Notes: generated from the sequence alone by a model not told the origin. Shown: positions 16,852-25,040, counted from the stretch's first letter. The stretch is DNA of 64,000 bases from Azospirillum oleiclasticum (GCF_013423485.1 NZ_JABFFR010000028.1:97432-161431); one strand, 5' to 3'. Program-made: numbers and translations.

Positions 16852-17010
16852 TCAAATGGTCTCGGTTTCGGTCGGGGCGGAATCGCCCTCGCCCTCGGAG
16901 TCCGGCTCCTTAGCGTTGCTCTCGCGACGCTGCTTCTTCTCCAGCTTCTTCTGCTCCTTGGCGCGGTTGCGCTCGGCGCGTTGCTGGTTGTAATTGGGCT
17001 TGAACGGCAA
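16852..17010 (-). CDS. Small highly charged protein (52 aa), TTG start
   Basis: A 52-residue protein, MPFKPNYNQQRAERNRAKEQ then KKLEKKQRRESNAKEPDSEG and an acidic tail. The first 30 residues are very basic and helical, the last 20 acidic and probably disordered. The start must be TTG: GGAGGAG lies five bases upstream and no other start codon is in frame. It is easy to miss in automatic annotation. It sits between the cspA terminator and the 75-residue gene, upstream of infC. I recall similar MPFKPNYN-type small proteins in Rhodospirillales without an assigned function. RNA or ribosome binding is plausible from composition only. Confidence 0.7.
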   Translation of the reverse strand: MPFKPNYNQQRAERNRAKEQKKLEKKQRRESNAKEPDSEGEGDSAPTETETI

Positions 17011-17040
17011 CGGCTCCTCCCATCGGCCCGGTCATGACGC

Positions 17041-17077
17041 AAAACGGCACGGCCACCGGCAATCCGGTGGCCGTGCC
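17041..17077 (-). terminator. Strong intrinsic terminator after cspA
   Basis: A perfect 14 bp stem, GGCACGGCCACCGG against CCGGTGGCCGTGCC (17046-17059 and 17064-17077), with a four-base loop. On the minus strand it is followed by GTTTTG. It lies 20 bp after the cspA stop and only 31 bp before the TTG start of the 52-residue gene, so downstream genes, including infC, need read-through or a promoter overlapping this hairpin. Confidence 0.85.
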
Positions 17078-17097
17078 ACGAACCCGATATGGCCCGG

Positions 17098-17307
17098 TCA
17101 GACCGCCTTCAGGTTCTCCGCCGAGGTCTTGCCGCGCTTCGGGTCGCGCTGTTCCTCGAAAGAGACCTTCTGGCCTTCGACGAGGCCGCGCAGCCCGGCC
17201 CGCTCGACCGCGGTGATGTGGACGAACACGTCCGCCCCGCCGTTCTCCGGCTGGATGAAGCCGTAACCCTTCGTGCTGTTGAACCACTTCACGGTGCCGA
17301 CGGGCAT
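17098..17307 (-). CDS. cspA: Cold-shock protein, CspA family
   Basis: A 69-residue single cold-shock domain. The RNA-binding motifs RNP1 (KGYGFI) and RNP2 (VFVHI) are intact, as is the VKWFNSTKG start. It binds single-stranded RNA and DNA and acts as an RNA chaperone; in E. coli such proteins also prevent transcription termination. The ATG is preceded by GGAGG at six bases. The central VERAGLRGLVEGQKV loop is typical of alphaproteobacterial paralogues. A leader of over 100 bases is likely (see promoter) and a strong terminator follows. Whether it is cold-induced cannot be told from sequence. Confidence 0.95.
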   Translation of the reverse strand: MPVGTVKWFNSTKGYGFIQPENGGADVFVHITAVERAGLRGLVEGQKVSFEEQRDPKRGKTSAENLKAV

Positions 17308-17436
17308 CGCATTCCTCCGTAACGCATGGAGTGGCGCCACACCACCGGCGCAGCGCATCAGACTGTGTCCAGGAAAGCCGAGGTCAGGACACCCGAGGGC
17401 GCAGCAAGCCGACAGACCGAATCAGAATGACACCGG

Positions 17437-17466
17437 AGTACATGGTAAGTGGACGCCCCGGTGCAA
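17437..17466 (-). promoter_or_regulatory. Candidate cspA promoter
   Basis: Minus-strand TTGCAC (17466-17461) and TGTACT (17442-17437), 18 bp apart, would start transcription about 120 bases before the cspA ATG. A long untranslated leader is common in cold-shock genes. Weak consensus match. Confidence 0.35.
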
Positions 17467-17501
17467 CCATTAAATCCGGGACGCCCACGATTCAGGCGTT
17501 C

Positions 17502-18764
17502 CTACAGCGGCACGCCACGGATCATCCGCGGCAGGTCGCCGACCACCCCCATGGCGTGGCGCATGAAGAACCGCTTCAGCGGCGGCAGCCGGTTGACGAC
17601 CGCCATGCCGACATCGCGGGCCAGCCGCACCGGCGGGATGTTGTTGGAGAACAGATGCACCAGCCCGTCGCAGACGGCCGCCAGCAGCACCGTGTCGAAG
17701 CGCCGCCAGCGCTGGTAGCGGGCCAGCACCTGCGGCGCGCCGACGTCGAGGCCCAGGCGGTGGGCGTCCACGATCACCTCGGCCAGCGCCGCCACGTCGC
17801 GCAGGCCGAGGTTGAGACCCTGCCCGGCGATGGGATGGATGGCGTGCGCCGCCTCCCCCACCAGGGCGAGACGCTCGGCGATGAAGCTCTCCGCCAGCAG
17901 CACCGACAGCGGCCAGCCCTCCCGCCGGGTCAGCAGCCCGATGTCACCCAGATAGCCGCCGGAACGGCGCTGCAGCTCGTCGATGAACTGGTCGTCGGGC
18001 AGCTTCAGGAACATCGGCGCCAGCGACGAGCGCTCACTCCACACGATGGAGGAGCGGTTCTCCGTCATCGGCAGCACGGCGAAGGGGCCGTTGGGCAGGA
18101 AATGCTCGACCGCCACGCCGTTGTGCGGCTTCTCGTGCCGGATGGTGCAGATGATGGCGGTCTGGTTGTAGGCCCAGCGCCGGGTGCGGATGCCCGCCTG
18201 CTCGCGGGCCAGCGACCCGCGCCCGTCCGCGCCGATCAGCAGCCGGCCCCGCACCGTGCGCCCATCGGCCAGCGACACCCGCACGCCCTTGCGGGTGCGC
18301 TCCACCGACACCGCCTGGGCCGGGGCAAGATGCCGCAGGCCCGGCAGCTCCGCCGCGCGGGCGAACAGCGCCCGGCGCATGTCCTTGTTGTCGATGATCC
18401 AGCCGAAGGGGCGGTTGCCGCCCTCGTACTCCAGCTCCCGGTGGTCGTAATGGAGGAACAGCGGGGAGAACTGGTCGGCCACCCGGATGTCGAGGATCGG
18501 GCCGGCGTCCGGCTCCAGGAAGGCCCACACCCCCGCCCCCTCCAGCACCTTCATGGAGCCGTAGGCGATGGCCGTCGTGCGGATGTCGAAATCATCGCGG
18601 CGGTGCGTGTCGGGGCTGTCGCGGTCGATGCACACGACCGGCACGCCGGCCGTGGCCAGCGCCGCCGCCATCGTCAGCCCGGCCAGCCCGCCGCCGAGGA
18701 CGACGACCTCGGTGACGATGTCATCCAGAGATGCGGTGCCGGATTCGATGCCCGATTCGACCAT
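17502..18764 (-). CDS. FAD-dependent ubiquinone-biosynthesis hydroxylase (UbiH/COQ6 family)
   Basis: A 420-residue flavin monooxygenase that hydroxylates the ubiquinone ring. The dinucleotide motif VVLGGGLAGLTMA (~20-32), IDRD at the end of strand 2, the DG motif LIGADGRGS and the second FAD motif LVGEAAHAIHPIAGQGLNLGLRD are present. In that motif the usual GDAAH reads GEAAH. Which ring position it modifies cannot be assigned; alphaproteobacteria often use one or a few UbiH/UbiF/UbiL-type enzymes. The ATG at 18764 (MVESGIESG) precedes the FAD motif by the normal distance. The start lies 16 bp from a parS-like site. The gene is divergent from glnZ. Confidence 0.87.
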   Translation of the reverse strand: MVESGIESGTASLDDIVTEVVVLGGGLAGLTMAAALATAGVPVVCIDRDSPDTHRRDDFDIRTTAIAYGSMKVLEGAGVWAFLEPDAGPILDIRVADQFSPLFLHYDHRELEYEGGNRPFGWIIDNKDMRRALFARAAELPGLRHLAPAQAVSVERTRKGVRVSLADGRTVRGRLLIGADGRGSLAREQAGIRTRRWAYNQTAIICTIRHEKPHNGVAVEHFLPNGPFAVLPMTENRSSIVWSERSSLAPMFLKLPDDQFIDELQRRSGGYLGDIGLLTRREGWPLSVLLAESFIAERLALVGEAAHAIHPIAGQGLNLGLRDVAALAEVIVDAHRLGLDVGAPQVLARYQRWRRFDTVLLAAVCDGLVHLFSNNIPPVRLARDVGMAVVNRLPPLKRFFMRHAMGVVGDLPRMIRGVPL

Positions 18765-18779
18765 GGTGCCCAGACCTCG

Positions 18780-18795
18780 TGTTCCACGTGAAACC
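18780..18795. promoter_or_regulatory. parS-like ParB-binding site
   Basis: TGTTCCACGTGAAACC fits the general parS pattern nGTTnCACGTGnAACn at every specified base, including the CACGTG centre. It lies in the 272 bp divergent region between the ubiquinone hydroxylase gene and glnZ. I found no second perfect copy in the window. In most bacteria parS sites are near the chromosome origin and load ParB. Confidence 0.6.
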
Positions 18796-19036
18796 GGTGG
18801 GAGAATTGGCCGCCACATGCGGCTTGTCCAGGGGGATGCGGTGCTTCGACACGCCCGTGCCCATTTTTTGGGCGCGGTCTGCACAAGCCGCGGCCTTTCC
18901 CGAACCGACATCCGCGTTGCGCCAAGGGGACGCGGCGGCATGATTCTTGAACCCATTGATTTTCGCGCACGGGGCGAACACTCTCGACACCACACCCCGC
19001 AGCGCGGGTCGCAATGGAACGTACAAGGGGAGCCAC

Positions 19037-19375
19037 ATGAAGCTCGTCATGGCCATCATCAAGCCCTTCAAGCTCGACGAGGTGCGCGAGTCGCTGACGT
19101 CGCTGGGCATCCAGGGCCTCACCGTCAGCGAGGTCAAGGGCTTCGGTCGCCAGAAGGGCCAGACCGAGATCTACCGGGGCGCCGAATACTCGGTGAGCTT
19201 CCTGCCCAAGGTGAAGGTGGAGGTCGCGGTCGCCGACGACCAGGCCGAGCAGGTGGTCGAAGCCATCCAGAAGGCCGCCAACACCGGCCGAATCGGTGAC
19301 GGCAAGATCTTCGTCCTGGAAATCGCCCACGCCGTGCGCATCCGCACCGGCGAGACGAATTCCGAAGCGCTCTGA
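19037..19375 (+). CDS. glnZ: PII signal-transduction protein GlnZ (GlnK type)
   Basis: A 112-residue trimeric PII protein. It senses ATP/ADP and 2-oxoglutarate and carries uridylylation at Tyr51 in the T-loop (GQTEIYRGAEY). The signatures KGFGRQKGQTEIYRGAEY and NTGRIGDGKIFV are intact. The N-terminus MKLVMAIIKPFKLDEV and the gene neighbourhood (ubiquinone hydroxylase upstream, aminotransferase downstream) match glnZ of Azospirillum rather than glnB, which is normally beside glnA. In A. brasilense GlnZ binds AmtB and the nitrogenase regulator DraG. I looked for a sigma-54 promoter in the upstream region and found no clean -24/-12 match. A strong hairpin follows the gene. Confidence 0.93.
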   Translation: MKLVMAIIKPFKLDEVRESLTSLGIQGLTVSEVKGFGRQKGQTEIYRGAEYSVSFLPKVKVEVAVADDQAEQVVEAIQKAANTGRIGDGKIFVLEIAHAVRIRTGETNSEAL

Positions 19376-19402
19376 TCGATCCGTTCCGCACGGCCCGCCG
19401 AT

Positions 19403-19439
19403 ACCCACCCGGTGCCAAGTCGCCGGGTGGGTCGCTTTG
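19403..19439 (+). terminator. Terminator hairpin after glnZ
   Basis: ACCCACCCGG (19403-19412) pairs perfectly with CCGGGTGGGT (19423-19432) around a ten-base loop, followed by CGCTTTG. It separates glnZ from dapC. Confidence 0.7.
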
Positions 19440-19609
19440 CCGGACCGTGTCTTGTGCCAGGGCAACCCGGACATCCCGTCCGGAGCGTGCCCGGCGCTGT
19501 TAACCAAGCGCCCTTGTGCCGGGAGTACCCGCCCGATAAAATCCGCGCCATCCGTGCGGCATCCCACGCGCGCGCGGTCCGGGAAACGCGTACGGAAGCG
19601 GGATCGAGC

Positions 19610-20845
19610 GTGACGGCTATTTTTGATGCAATCCTGCCGGCCTCGGTCAACGACCGGCTGGAGCGGCTGACCGATTATCCCTTCACCCGGCTGGCCCGGC
19701 TGCTGGCCGATGTGACGCCCAGCGCCAACGTGCAGCCGCGGGTGATGTCGGTGGGCGAGCCGCAGCACCCGCCCCCCGCGGTCATCGACGAGACCCTGCA
19801 CGCCAACCGTCACCTGTGGGGCAAATACCCGCCGGTCAACGGAACGCCCGAGCTGCGCGCCGCGATCACCGGCTGGCTGGGGCGGCGCTACGGGCTTCCG
19901 GTCGGCCTGATCGACGCCGACCGCGACATTTTGCCCGCTACCGGCACGCGCGAGGCGCTGTTCCTGCTGGCGCTGGCCGTGGTGCCGCGGAGCAAGGCCG
20001 GACGGACACCGGCCGTGCTGATGCCGAACCCCTTCTACGCGGTGTACGAGGGCGCCGGGCTGCTCGCCGGGGCCGACCCGGTGTTCCTGCCGGCGACGCG
20101 GGAGACGGGGTTCCTGCCCGACCTCGACGCGCTCGGCCCGGAGCTGCTGGAGCGCACGGCGCTGGTCTACCTGTGCAGCCCCAGCAACCCGCAGGGGGCG
20201 GCGGCCGACCGGGCCTATCTGGCGCGCGCCATCGGGCTGGCCCGCCGCTACGGCTTCGTGCTGGCGGTGGACGAGTGTTACGCCGAGATCTGGCTGGACC
20301 GCCCGCCCGTGGGCGCGCTGGAGGTCGCGGCGGCGCTGCCCCACGACGGCCACCCGCTGGCCAACCTGCTGGTCTTCCACTCCCTGTCCAAGCGGTCGAG
20401 CGCCGCCGGCCTGCGTTCCGGCTTCGTGGCGGGCGACCCGGCGGTCATCGCCACCTTCTCGCGCGTGCGCAGCTATTCGCTGACCGGCATGCCGCTGCCG
20501 GTCTGCGCCGCCTCGGCCGCGCTGTGGAACGACGACGCGCATGTCGAGGAGAACCGGGCGCTCTACCGCGCCAAGTTCGAAGCGGCCGAGTCGGCGCTGC
20601 AGGGGCGGTTCGGCTACAGCCGTCCCGACGGCGGCTTCTTCCTGTGGCTGGATGTCGGCGACGGCGAGGCGGCGACGCGGAAGCTGTGGGCGGAGGGCGC
20701 CATCCGCGTGCTGCCCGGCGCCTATCTGTCCCGCCCGGTCCCCGGCGAGCCCGATCCGGGTGCCGCCTTCATCCGCGTCGCCCTGGTGCAGGACCCCGAA
20801 ACGGTGGCGGACGCCTGCGCCGCCCTGGTGCGCATCCTTGATTGA
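19610..20845 (+). CDS. dapC: PLP-dependent aminotransferase, N-succinyldiaminopimelate aminotransferase type
   Basis: A 411-residue class I/II aminotransferase. LTDYPFTRLARLLADV, SVGEPQHPPP, PNPFYAVYEGAGLLAGA, CSPSNPQG and DECYAEIW resemble DapC of the lysine/diaminopimelate pathway. The PLP lysine is in FHSLSKRSSAAGLRSGF. It would convert L-2-succinylamino-6-oxopimelate with glutamate as donor. In A. brasilense the gene after glnZ has been called aat. The GTG at 19610 (MTAIFDAILP) is chosen because the 66 codons before it, back to 19412, are non-homologous and start inside the glnZ terminator. Substrate assignment is by similarity of motifs. Confidence 0.82.
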   Translation: MTAIFDAILPASVNDRLERLTDYPFTRLARLLADVTPSANVQPRVMSVGEPQHPPPAVIDETLHANRHLWGKYPPVNGTPELRAAITGWLGRRYGLPVGLIDADRDILPATGTREALFLLALAVVPRSKAGRTPAVLMPNPFYAVYEGAGLLAGADPVFLPATRETGFLPDLDALGPELLERTALVYLCSPSNPQGAAADRAYLARAIGLARRYGFVLAVDECYAEIWLDRPPVGALEVAAALPHDGHPLANLLVFHSLSKRSSAAGLRSGFVAGDPAVIATFSRVRSYSLTGMPLPVCAASAALWNDDAHVEENRALYRAKFEAAESALQGRFGYSRPDGGFFLWLDVGDGEAATRKLWAEGAIRVLPGAYLSRPVPGEPDPGAAFIRVALVQDPETVADACAALVRILD

Positions 20846-20900
20846 ACCACGCCCCCACGACCGATCCCGGCCACGGACGCGAAACGGCAAGGCCCGAGCG

Positions 20901-23423
20901 ATGACCACCCGCAGTCCCGACGCGAACCCGTCCGTGGCGACCTCGCGCCGCGCGGCCCGTCGGTCCGAGCGCAAGCCCTTCTTCTCCCCCGCCATGCGCG
21001 CCTTCGTCGCGGCGCGCACCTACGAGATGGGCGGCTTCGCGCTCGGTCTGGCCGGGCTGCTGCTGGTGGCGGTGCAGGCCACCTACACGCGCGGCGATCC
21101 GTCCTGGAACAGCGTTCCGGCGGGGGATGTGGCGATCGGCAACCTGTTCGGCCGGCCGGGCGCGGTGCTGGCCGACGTGATGGTGCAGGGGCTGGGCTTC
21201 GGCGGCTACGTCCTGGCCTTCCTGCCGCTGGCCTGGGGCTGGCGGCTCAGCCTGCACAAGCCGGTGCGACACCCGCTGCTGCGGCTCCAGGCCGGAGTCG
21301 TCGGAATCGCGATGGCCGCGGTAGCCCTGGCCGGCATGACGACGGGGGAGGAGGATCCGCTGTCCCCCAACCCCGGCGGCAGCGTCGGGCGGCTGTTGCT
21401 GGAGGGGCTGAACGCCGGCCTGTTCGACGGCGGCGCCCGCTCGCTGGTCGCCACCGGCGCCACCGCGGCGGCCGGGCTGTTCCTGTTCCTCGCCATCGGC
21501 GTCTCGCCGCGGGACTGGGTGACCAGCCTGCGCGACACCGCCGCCGGGATCGGCAACGCCAGGCGCGGCATCCAGGACGGCATCGCCCGTCTGGCGGGGC
21601 TGGCGACCGGCGGTGTCGGGCGGCTGGCCGGTCTGGCCGGTGGTCTGATGCCGCAGCGTCGCGAAGCGCCGGAGACGGTGGCGGAACGGCGCGACCCGTC
21701 GCTTGACCGCGGCACCGACCCGGTCTTCGACTCGGGTCCCGTCTTCGACGACGAGCTTGCCCCGGTCACCCGCAAGGCGCCGCCGGCGCCCGCCGCCGCC
21801 GGCGACGGGCCGCGCCGCAGCGTGTCCGTGGTCGCCCCGCCACAGCCGGCCAAGCCGAAGGCGGAGCAGGGCCGGCCCAGTGCCCCACCCCTGATTCCCG
21901 ACGGCGAGGGCATCGAGCTGCCGCCGGTTGACCTTCTCCAGGCGCCGTCCCCCACCGCCAGGGCCGAACGGCTGGACGAGGACTCTCTGCGCCGCAACGC
22001 CGAGGTGCTGGAGGGCGTGCTGTCCGACTTCGGCGTGCGCGGCGAGGTGCAGAAGGTCCACCCCGGCCCGGTCGTCACTCTGTACGAGCTGGAGCCGGCC
22101 CCCGGCACCAAATCGTCGCGCGTCATCGGGCTGGCCGACGACATCGCGCGGTCCATGAGTGCGGTGTCCGTGCGCGTGGCCGTGGTGCCCGGCCGCAACG
22201 TCATCGGCATCGAGCTGCCCAACGCCAAGCGGGAGACGGTGCTGCTGCGCGAGCTGCTGTCGTCGGACAGCTTCGGCAAGAGCCAGGGCAAGCTGGCGCT
22301 GGCGCTGGGCAAGGACATCGGCGGCCAGCCGGTGGTGGCCGACCTCGCCCGCTTCCCGCATCTGCTGGTGGCCGGCACCACCGGCTCGGGCAAGTCGGTG
22401 GCGGTCAACACGATGATCCTGTCGTTGCTCTACCGGCTGCCGCCCGACCGCTGCCGCTTCATCATGATCGACCCCAAGATGCTGGAGCTGTCGGTCTACG
22501 AAGGCATCCCCCATCTGCTCGCCCCCGTCGTCACCGACCCCAAGAAGGCGGTCGTGGCGCTGAAATGGACGGTGCGGGAGATGGAGGACCGCTACCGCAA
22601 CATGTCCAAGCTGGGCGTGCGCAACATCGAGGGCTACAACGCCCGCCTGCGCGAGGCGCGGGAGGAGGGGGAGCTTCTCACCCGCAAGGTGCAGACCGGC
22701 TTCGACCCCGACACCGGCAAGCCGCTGTTCGAGGAGCAGCCGCTCGACCTGATCGAGCTGCCCTACATCGTGGTCATCGTGGACGAGATGGCCGACCTGA
22801 TGCTGGTCGCCGGCAAGGACATCGAGGCGGCCATCCAGCGCCTTGCCCAGATGGCGCGCGCCGCCGGCATCCACCTGATCATGGCGACCCAGCGCCCCTC
22901 GGTGGACGTGATCACCGGCACCATCAAGGCCAACTTCCCGACCCGCATCAGCTTCCAGGTGACCAGCAAGATCGACAGCCGCACCATCCTGGGCGAACAG
23001 GGGGCCGAGCAGCTCCTCGGCCAGGGCGACATGCTCTACATGGCCGGCGGCGGCCGCATCACCCGCGTGCACGGCCCCTTCGTCTCCGACGGCGAGGTCG
23101 AGCAGGTCGTGAGGTTCCTGAAGGCGCAGGGCGAGCCCAGCTACGTCGACGCCATCACCGAGGAGGACGAGGACGCCGAGGGCGGTTCCTACGACGACGG
23201 CGGATCGGGCGGTGCGTCGGGCTCCGGCGACGAGCTGTACGACAAGGCGGTCGCGGTGGTGTGCCGGGAGCGCAAGGCCAGCACCAGCTTCATCCAGCGC
23301 CAGCTCCGCATCGGCTACAACTCCGCCGCCCGCCTGATCGAGCGCATGGAGCTGGAGGGCGTCGTCAGCAAGCCCAACCACTCCGGCAAGCGCGAGGTTC
23401 TCGCCCGCAACATCGAGGAGTGA
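20901..23423 (+). CDS. ftsK: DNA translocase FtsK/SpoIIIE
   Basis: An 840-residue septal DNA pump. Four N-terminal transmembrane helices (~43-200) anchor it at the division site. A Pro/Ala-rich linker (~235-350) is followed by the RecA-like motor, with Walker A AGTTGSGKS (491-499) and Walker B VVIVDEMADLM (~620-630). After an acidic, Gly/Ser-rich spacer, the gamma winged-helix domain (~776-838) carries ASTSFIQRQLRIGYNSAARLI and reads KOPS sequences. It drives chromosome dimer resolution with XerCD. It follows dapC by 55 bp. Confidence 0.96.
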   Translation: MTTRSPDANPSVATSRRAARRSERKPFFSPAMRAFVAARTYEMGGFALGLAGLLLVAVQATYTRGDPSWNSVPAGDVAIGNLFGRPGAVLADVMVQGLGFGGYVLAFLPLAWGWRLSLHKPVRHPLLRLQAGVVGIAMAAVALAGMTTGEEDPLSPNPGGSVGRLLLEGLNAGLFDGGARSLVATGATAAAGLFLFLAIGVSPRDWVTSLRDTAAGIGNARRGIQDGIARLAGLATGGVGRLAGLAGGLMPQRREAPETVAERRDPSLDRGTDPVFDSGPVFDDELAPVTRKAPPAPAAAGDGPRRSVSVVAPPQPAKPKAEQGRPSAPPLIPDGEGIELPPVDLLQAPSPTARAERLDEDSLRRNAEVLEGVLSDFGVRGEVQKVHPGPVVTLYELEPAPGTKSSRVIGLADDIARSMSAVSVRVAVVPGRNVIGIELPNAKRETVLLRELLSSDSFGKSQGKLALALGKDIGGQPVVADLARFPHLLVAGTTGSGKSVAVNTMILSLLYRLPPDRCRFIMIDPKMLELSVYEGIPHLLAPVVTDPKKAVVALKWTVREMEDRYRNMSKLGVRNIEGYNARLREAREEGELLTRKVQTGFDPDTGKPLFEEQPLDLIELPYIVVIVDEMADLMLVAGKDIEAAIQRLAQMARAAGIHLIMATQRPSVDVITGTIKANFPTRISFQVTSKIDSRTILGEQGAEQLLGQGDMLYMAGGGRITRVHGPFVSDGEVEQVVRFLKAQGEPSYVDAITEEDEDAEGGSYDDGGSGGASGSGDELYDKAVAVVCRERKASTSFIQRQLRIGYNSAARLIERMELEGVVSKPNHSGKREVLARNIEE

Positions 23424-23519
23424 CAGGTCGGCGGGCCGGTGCCGGACCGGCTCGACATTGTGATTCATTCGATTGTGTTGCTATTGATCCCGGTCACGGA
23501 CACAGCGCAGGACACCGGG

Positions 23520-25007
23520 ATGAGCAGCGACGCGCCCGCCACGGACGGCACCTCCCTCACCACCGACACGGCGTCCCTTGTCCTGAGGACCGACCCGGCG
23601 CTGCTGCCGGTGCTGCACGGCTTCATCACCGGCATGGCCGCGGCGAGCGGTCTGCCGGAGCGCGCCGGCGCCATGCTGGCGCTCGCCACCGAGGAGGCCG
23701 CGGCGAACGTCATCGAGCACGCCTACGGCGGTGACCGGACGCGGGACTACACCGTCCTGTGGCGCACGGCGCCGGACGGGGTGGAGGTCGCGGTGCGCGA
23801 CAAGGGCATCCCTTTCGACACCGAGCGGCTGCTGCCCTTCCAACTCGGCGGTTCGGCGGACGACACCAACGCCGCGGGGCTGGGGCTGCATCTCATGCGG
23901 TCGGCTGTGGATGGCGTGCGCATGCTCAACCTGGGGCGCAAGGGCAAGGAGCTGGTGCTGGTGAAGCGCCACGCGGTCGCACGCCCCCCGGCAACCCCAC
24001 GGGCGGAGGAGCCGGCCGCGGTCGGGCCGGTGCCGGTCACCATACGCCCGATGCGGCCGGACGAGGCGGTGGAGGCGGCGCGCTGCATCTGGCGCTGCTT
24101 CGAGTACAGCTACCCGTACGAGGACATCTTCCACCCCGACCGCGTGCGCGCGATGATCGAGGCCGGCCATCTCGTCTCCGCCGTCGCCGAGGCGGAGGGG
24201 ATCGGCATCGTCGGGCATGTCGGGCTGAAGCCCGTCGCCGGCATGCCGCGCCACAAGGAGGTCAGCATGCTCGCGGTGGAGCCCCGTTTCCGCCGCGACG
24301 GCATGGCGCAGCGGCTGACCCGCTTCATCGTCGACCACGCCGCGACGCTCGACCTTGACGGGCTGGTCGCGGAGGCCGTGACCACCCATCCCGGCAGCCA
24401 GGCGGTCGCCGCACAGGTCGGGTTGAAGGCCTGCGCCCTGCTGATCGGCGAGGTCCCGCCCCTGACCTTCACGGGGTTCGACGACGTGCGTCAGCGGGAG
24501 TCGCTGGTGCTGTGCCACCACCTCCTGCGCCAGCGCGATGCGGTGGCCGTGCATGTTCCGGCGCACCTGGAAGCGGTGACGGCGACGATCTACGCCGAGA
24601 CCGGGCTCGCCGTGCGCGTGGTGGCGGGCGCAGCAACGCCGCCGGAGGCACCATCCGTCGTCGACATGGACTTCTCGCGCGTCGCGGCGCGGCTGCACCT
24701 GCTCGTGTTGTCGGTGGGCGGCGACATCGGTCAGCGTCTGAACATCGCCCAGCGGGAAGCCATCGCGCTGCGGGCGGACGTGTTCGATGTGCTGGTCCGG
24801 CTGGAGGACGAGGCCGCACCGGCGGCGATCGCGGCGGCCGAGGAGATGGGCGCCCGCTTCATCGGTCTGCGCCCGGCGACCGCCCACGGCGACCTTGCGC
24901 TGTTCCGGCTGTTCCTGGGGCGCGCGGTGGATCTGGCCGCGCTGAAGCTGTTCACCCGCACGGCACGGCGCCTGCGGGAGGGGATCGCCGGGGGCTGGAG
25001 GGCGTGA
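23520..25007 (+). CDS. RsbW-like anti-sigma kinase fused to GNAT acetyltransferase
   Basis: A 495-residue fusion. Residues ~20-150 are a GHKL ATPase of the RsbW/SpoIIAB type: the N box ATEEAAANVIEHAY, G1 RDKGIPFD and G2 AGLGLHLM are complete. After a Pro/Ala linker, residues ~178-325 are a GNAT N-acetyltransferase, with VTIRPMRPDEAVEAA at its start and the acetyl-CoA loop EPRFRRDGMAQRL. Residues ~330-495 are a further alpha/beta region, ending in MGARFIGLRPATAHGDLALF, that resembles a second GNAT-like lobe without a clear CoA motif. No anti-anti-sigma or PP2C partner is nearby. The ATG at 23520 has GGGA before it. The gene is convergent with the methyltransferase gene. Confidence 0.85.
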   Translation: MSSDAPATDGTSLTTDTASLVLRTDPALLPVLHGFITGMAAASGLPERAGAMLALATEEAAANVIEHAYGGDRTRDYTVLWRTAPDGVEVAVRDKGIPFDTERLLPFQLGGSADDTNAAGLGLHLMRSAVDGVRMLNLGRKGKELVLVKRHAVARPPATPRAEEPAAVGPVPVTIRPMRPDEAVEAARCIWRCFEYSYPYEDIFHPDRVRAMIEAGHLVSAVAEAEGIGIVGHVGLKPVAGMPRHKEVSMLAVEPRFRRDGMAQRLTRFIVDHAATLDLDGLVAEAVTTHPGSQAVAAQVGLKACALLIGEVPPLTFTGFDDVRQRESLVLCHHLLRQRDAVAVHVPAHLEAVTATIYAETGLAVRVVAGAATPPEAPSVVDMDFSRVAARLHLLVLSVGGDIGQRLNIAQREAIALRADVFDVLVRLEDEAAPAAIAAAEEMGARFIGLRPATAHGDLALFRLFLGRAVDLAALKLFTRTARRLREGIAGGWRA

Positions 25008-25014
25008 TTCCGGT

Positions 25015-25039
25015 GAGCCGGGGCGGTGCCCCCCGGCTC
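25015..25039. terminator. Bidirectional hairpin between convergent genes
   Basis: GAGCCGGGG (25015-25023) pairs perfectly with CCCCGGCTC (25031-25039). It fills the 33 bp gap between the kinase-GNAT gene and the sugar methyltransferase gene, so it can serve both strands. There is no T tract. Confidence 0.55.
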
Positions 25040-25040
25040 C

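Noticed and set aside
18765..19036. Sigma-54 promoter for glnZ
   Set aside because: TTGGCC...TGC and TTGGGCGCGGTCTGC were examined, but the GG to GC spacing is 9, not 10, bases; no clean -24/-12 match.
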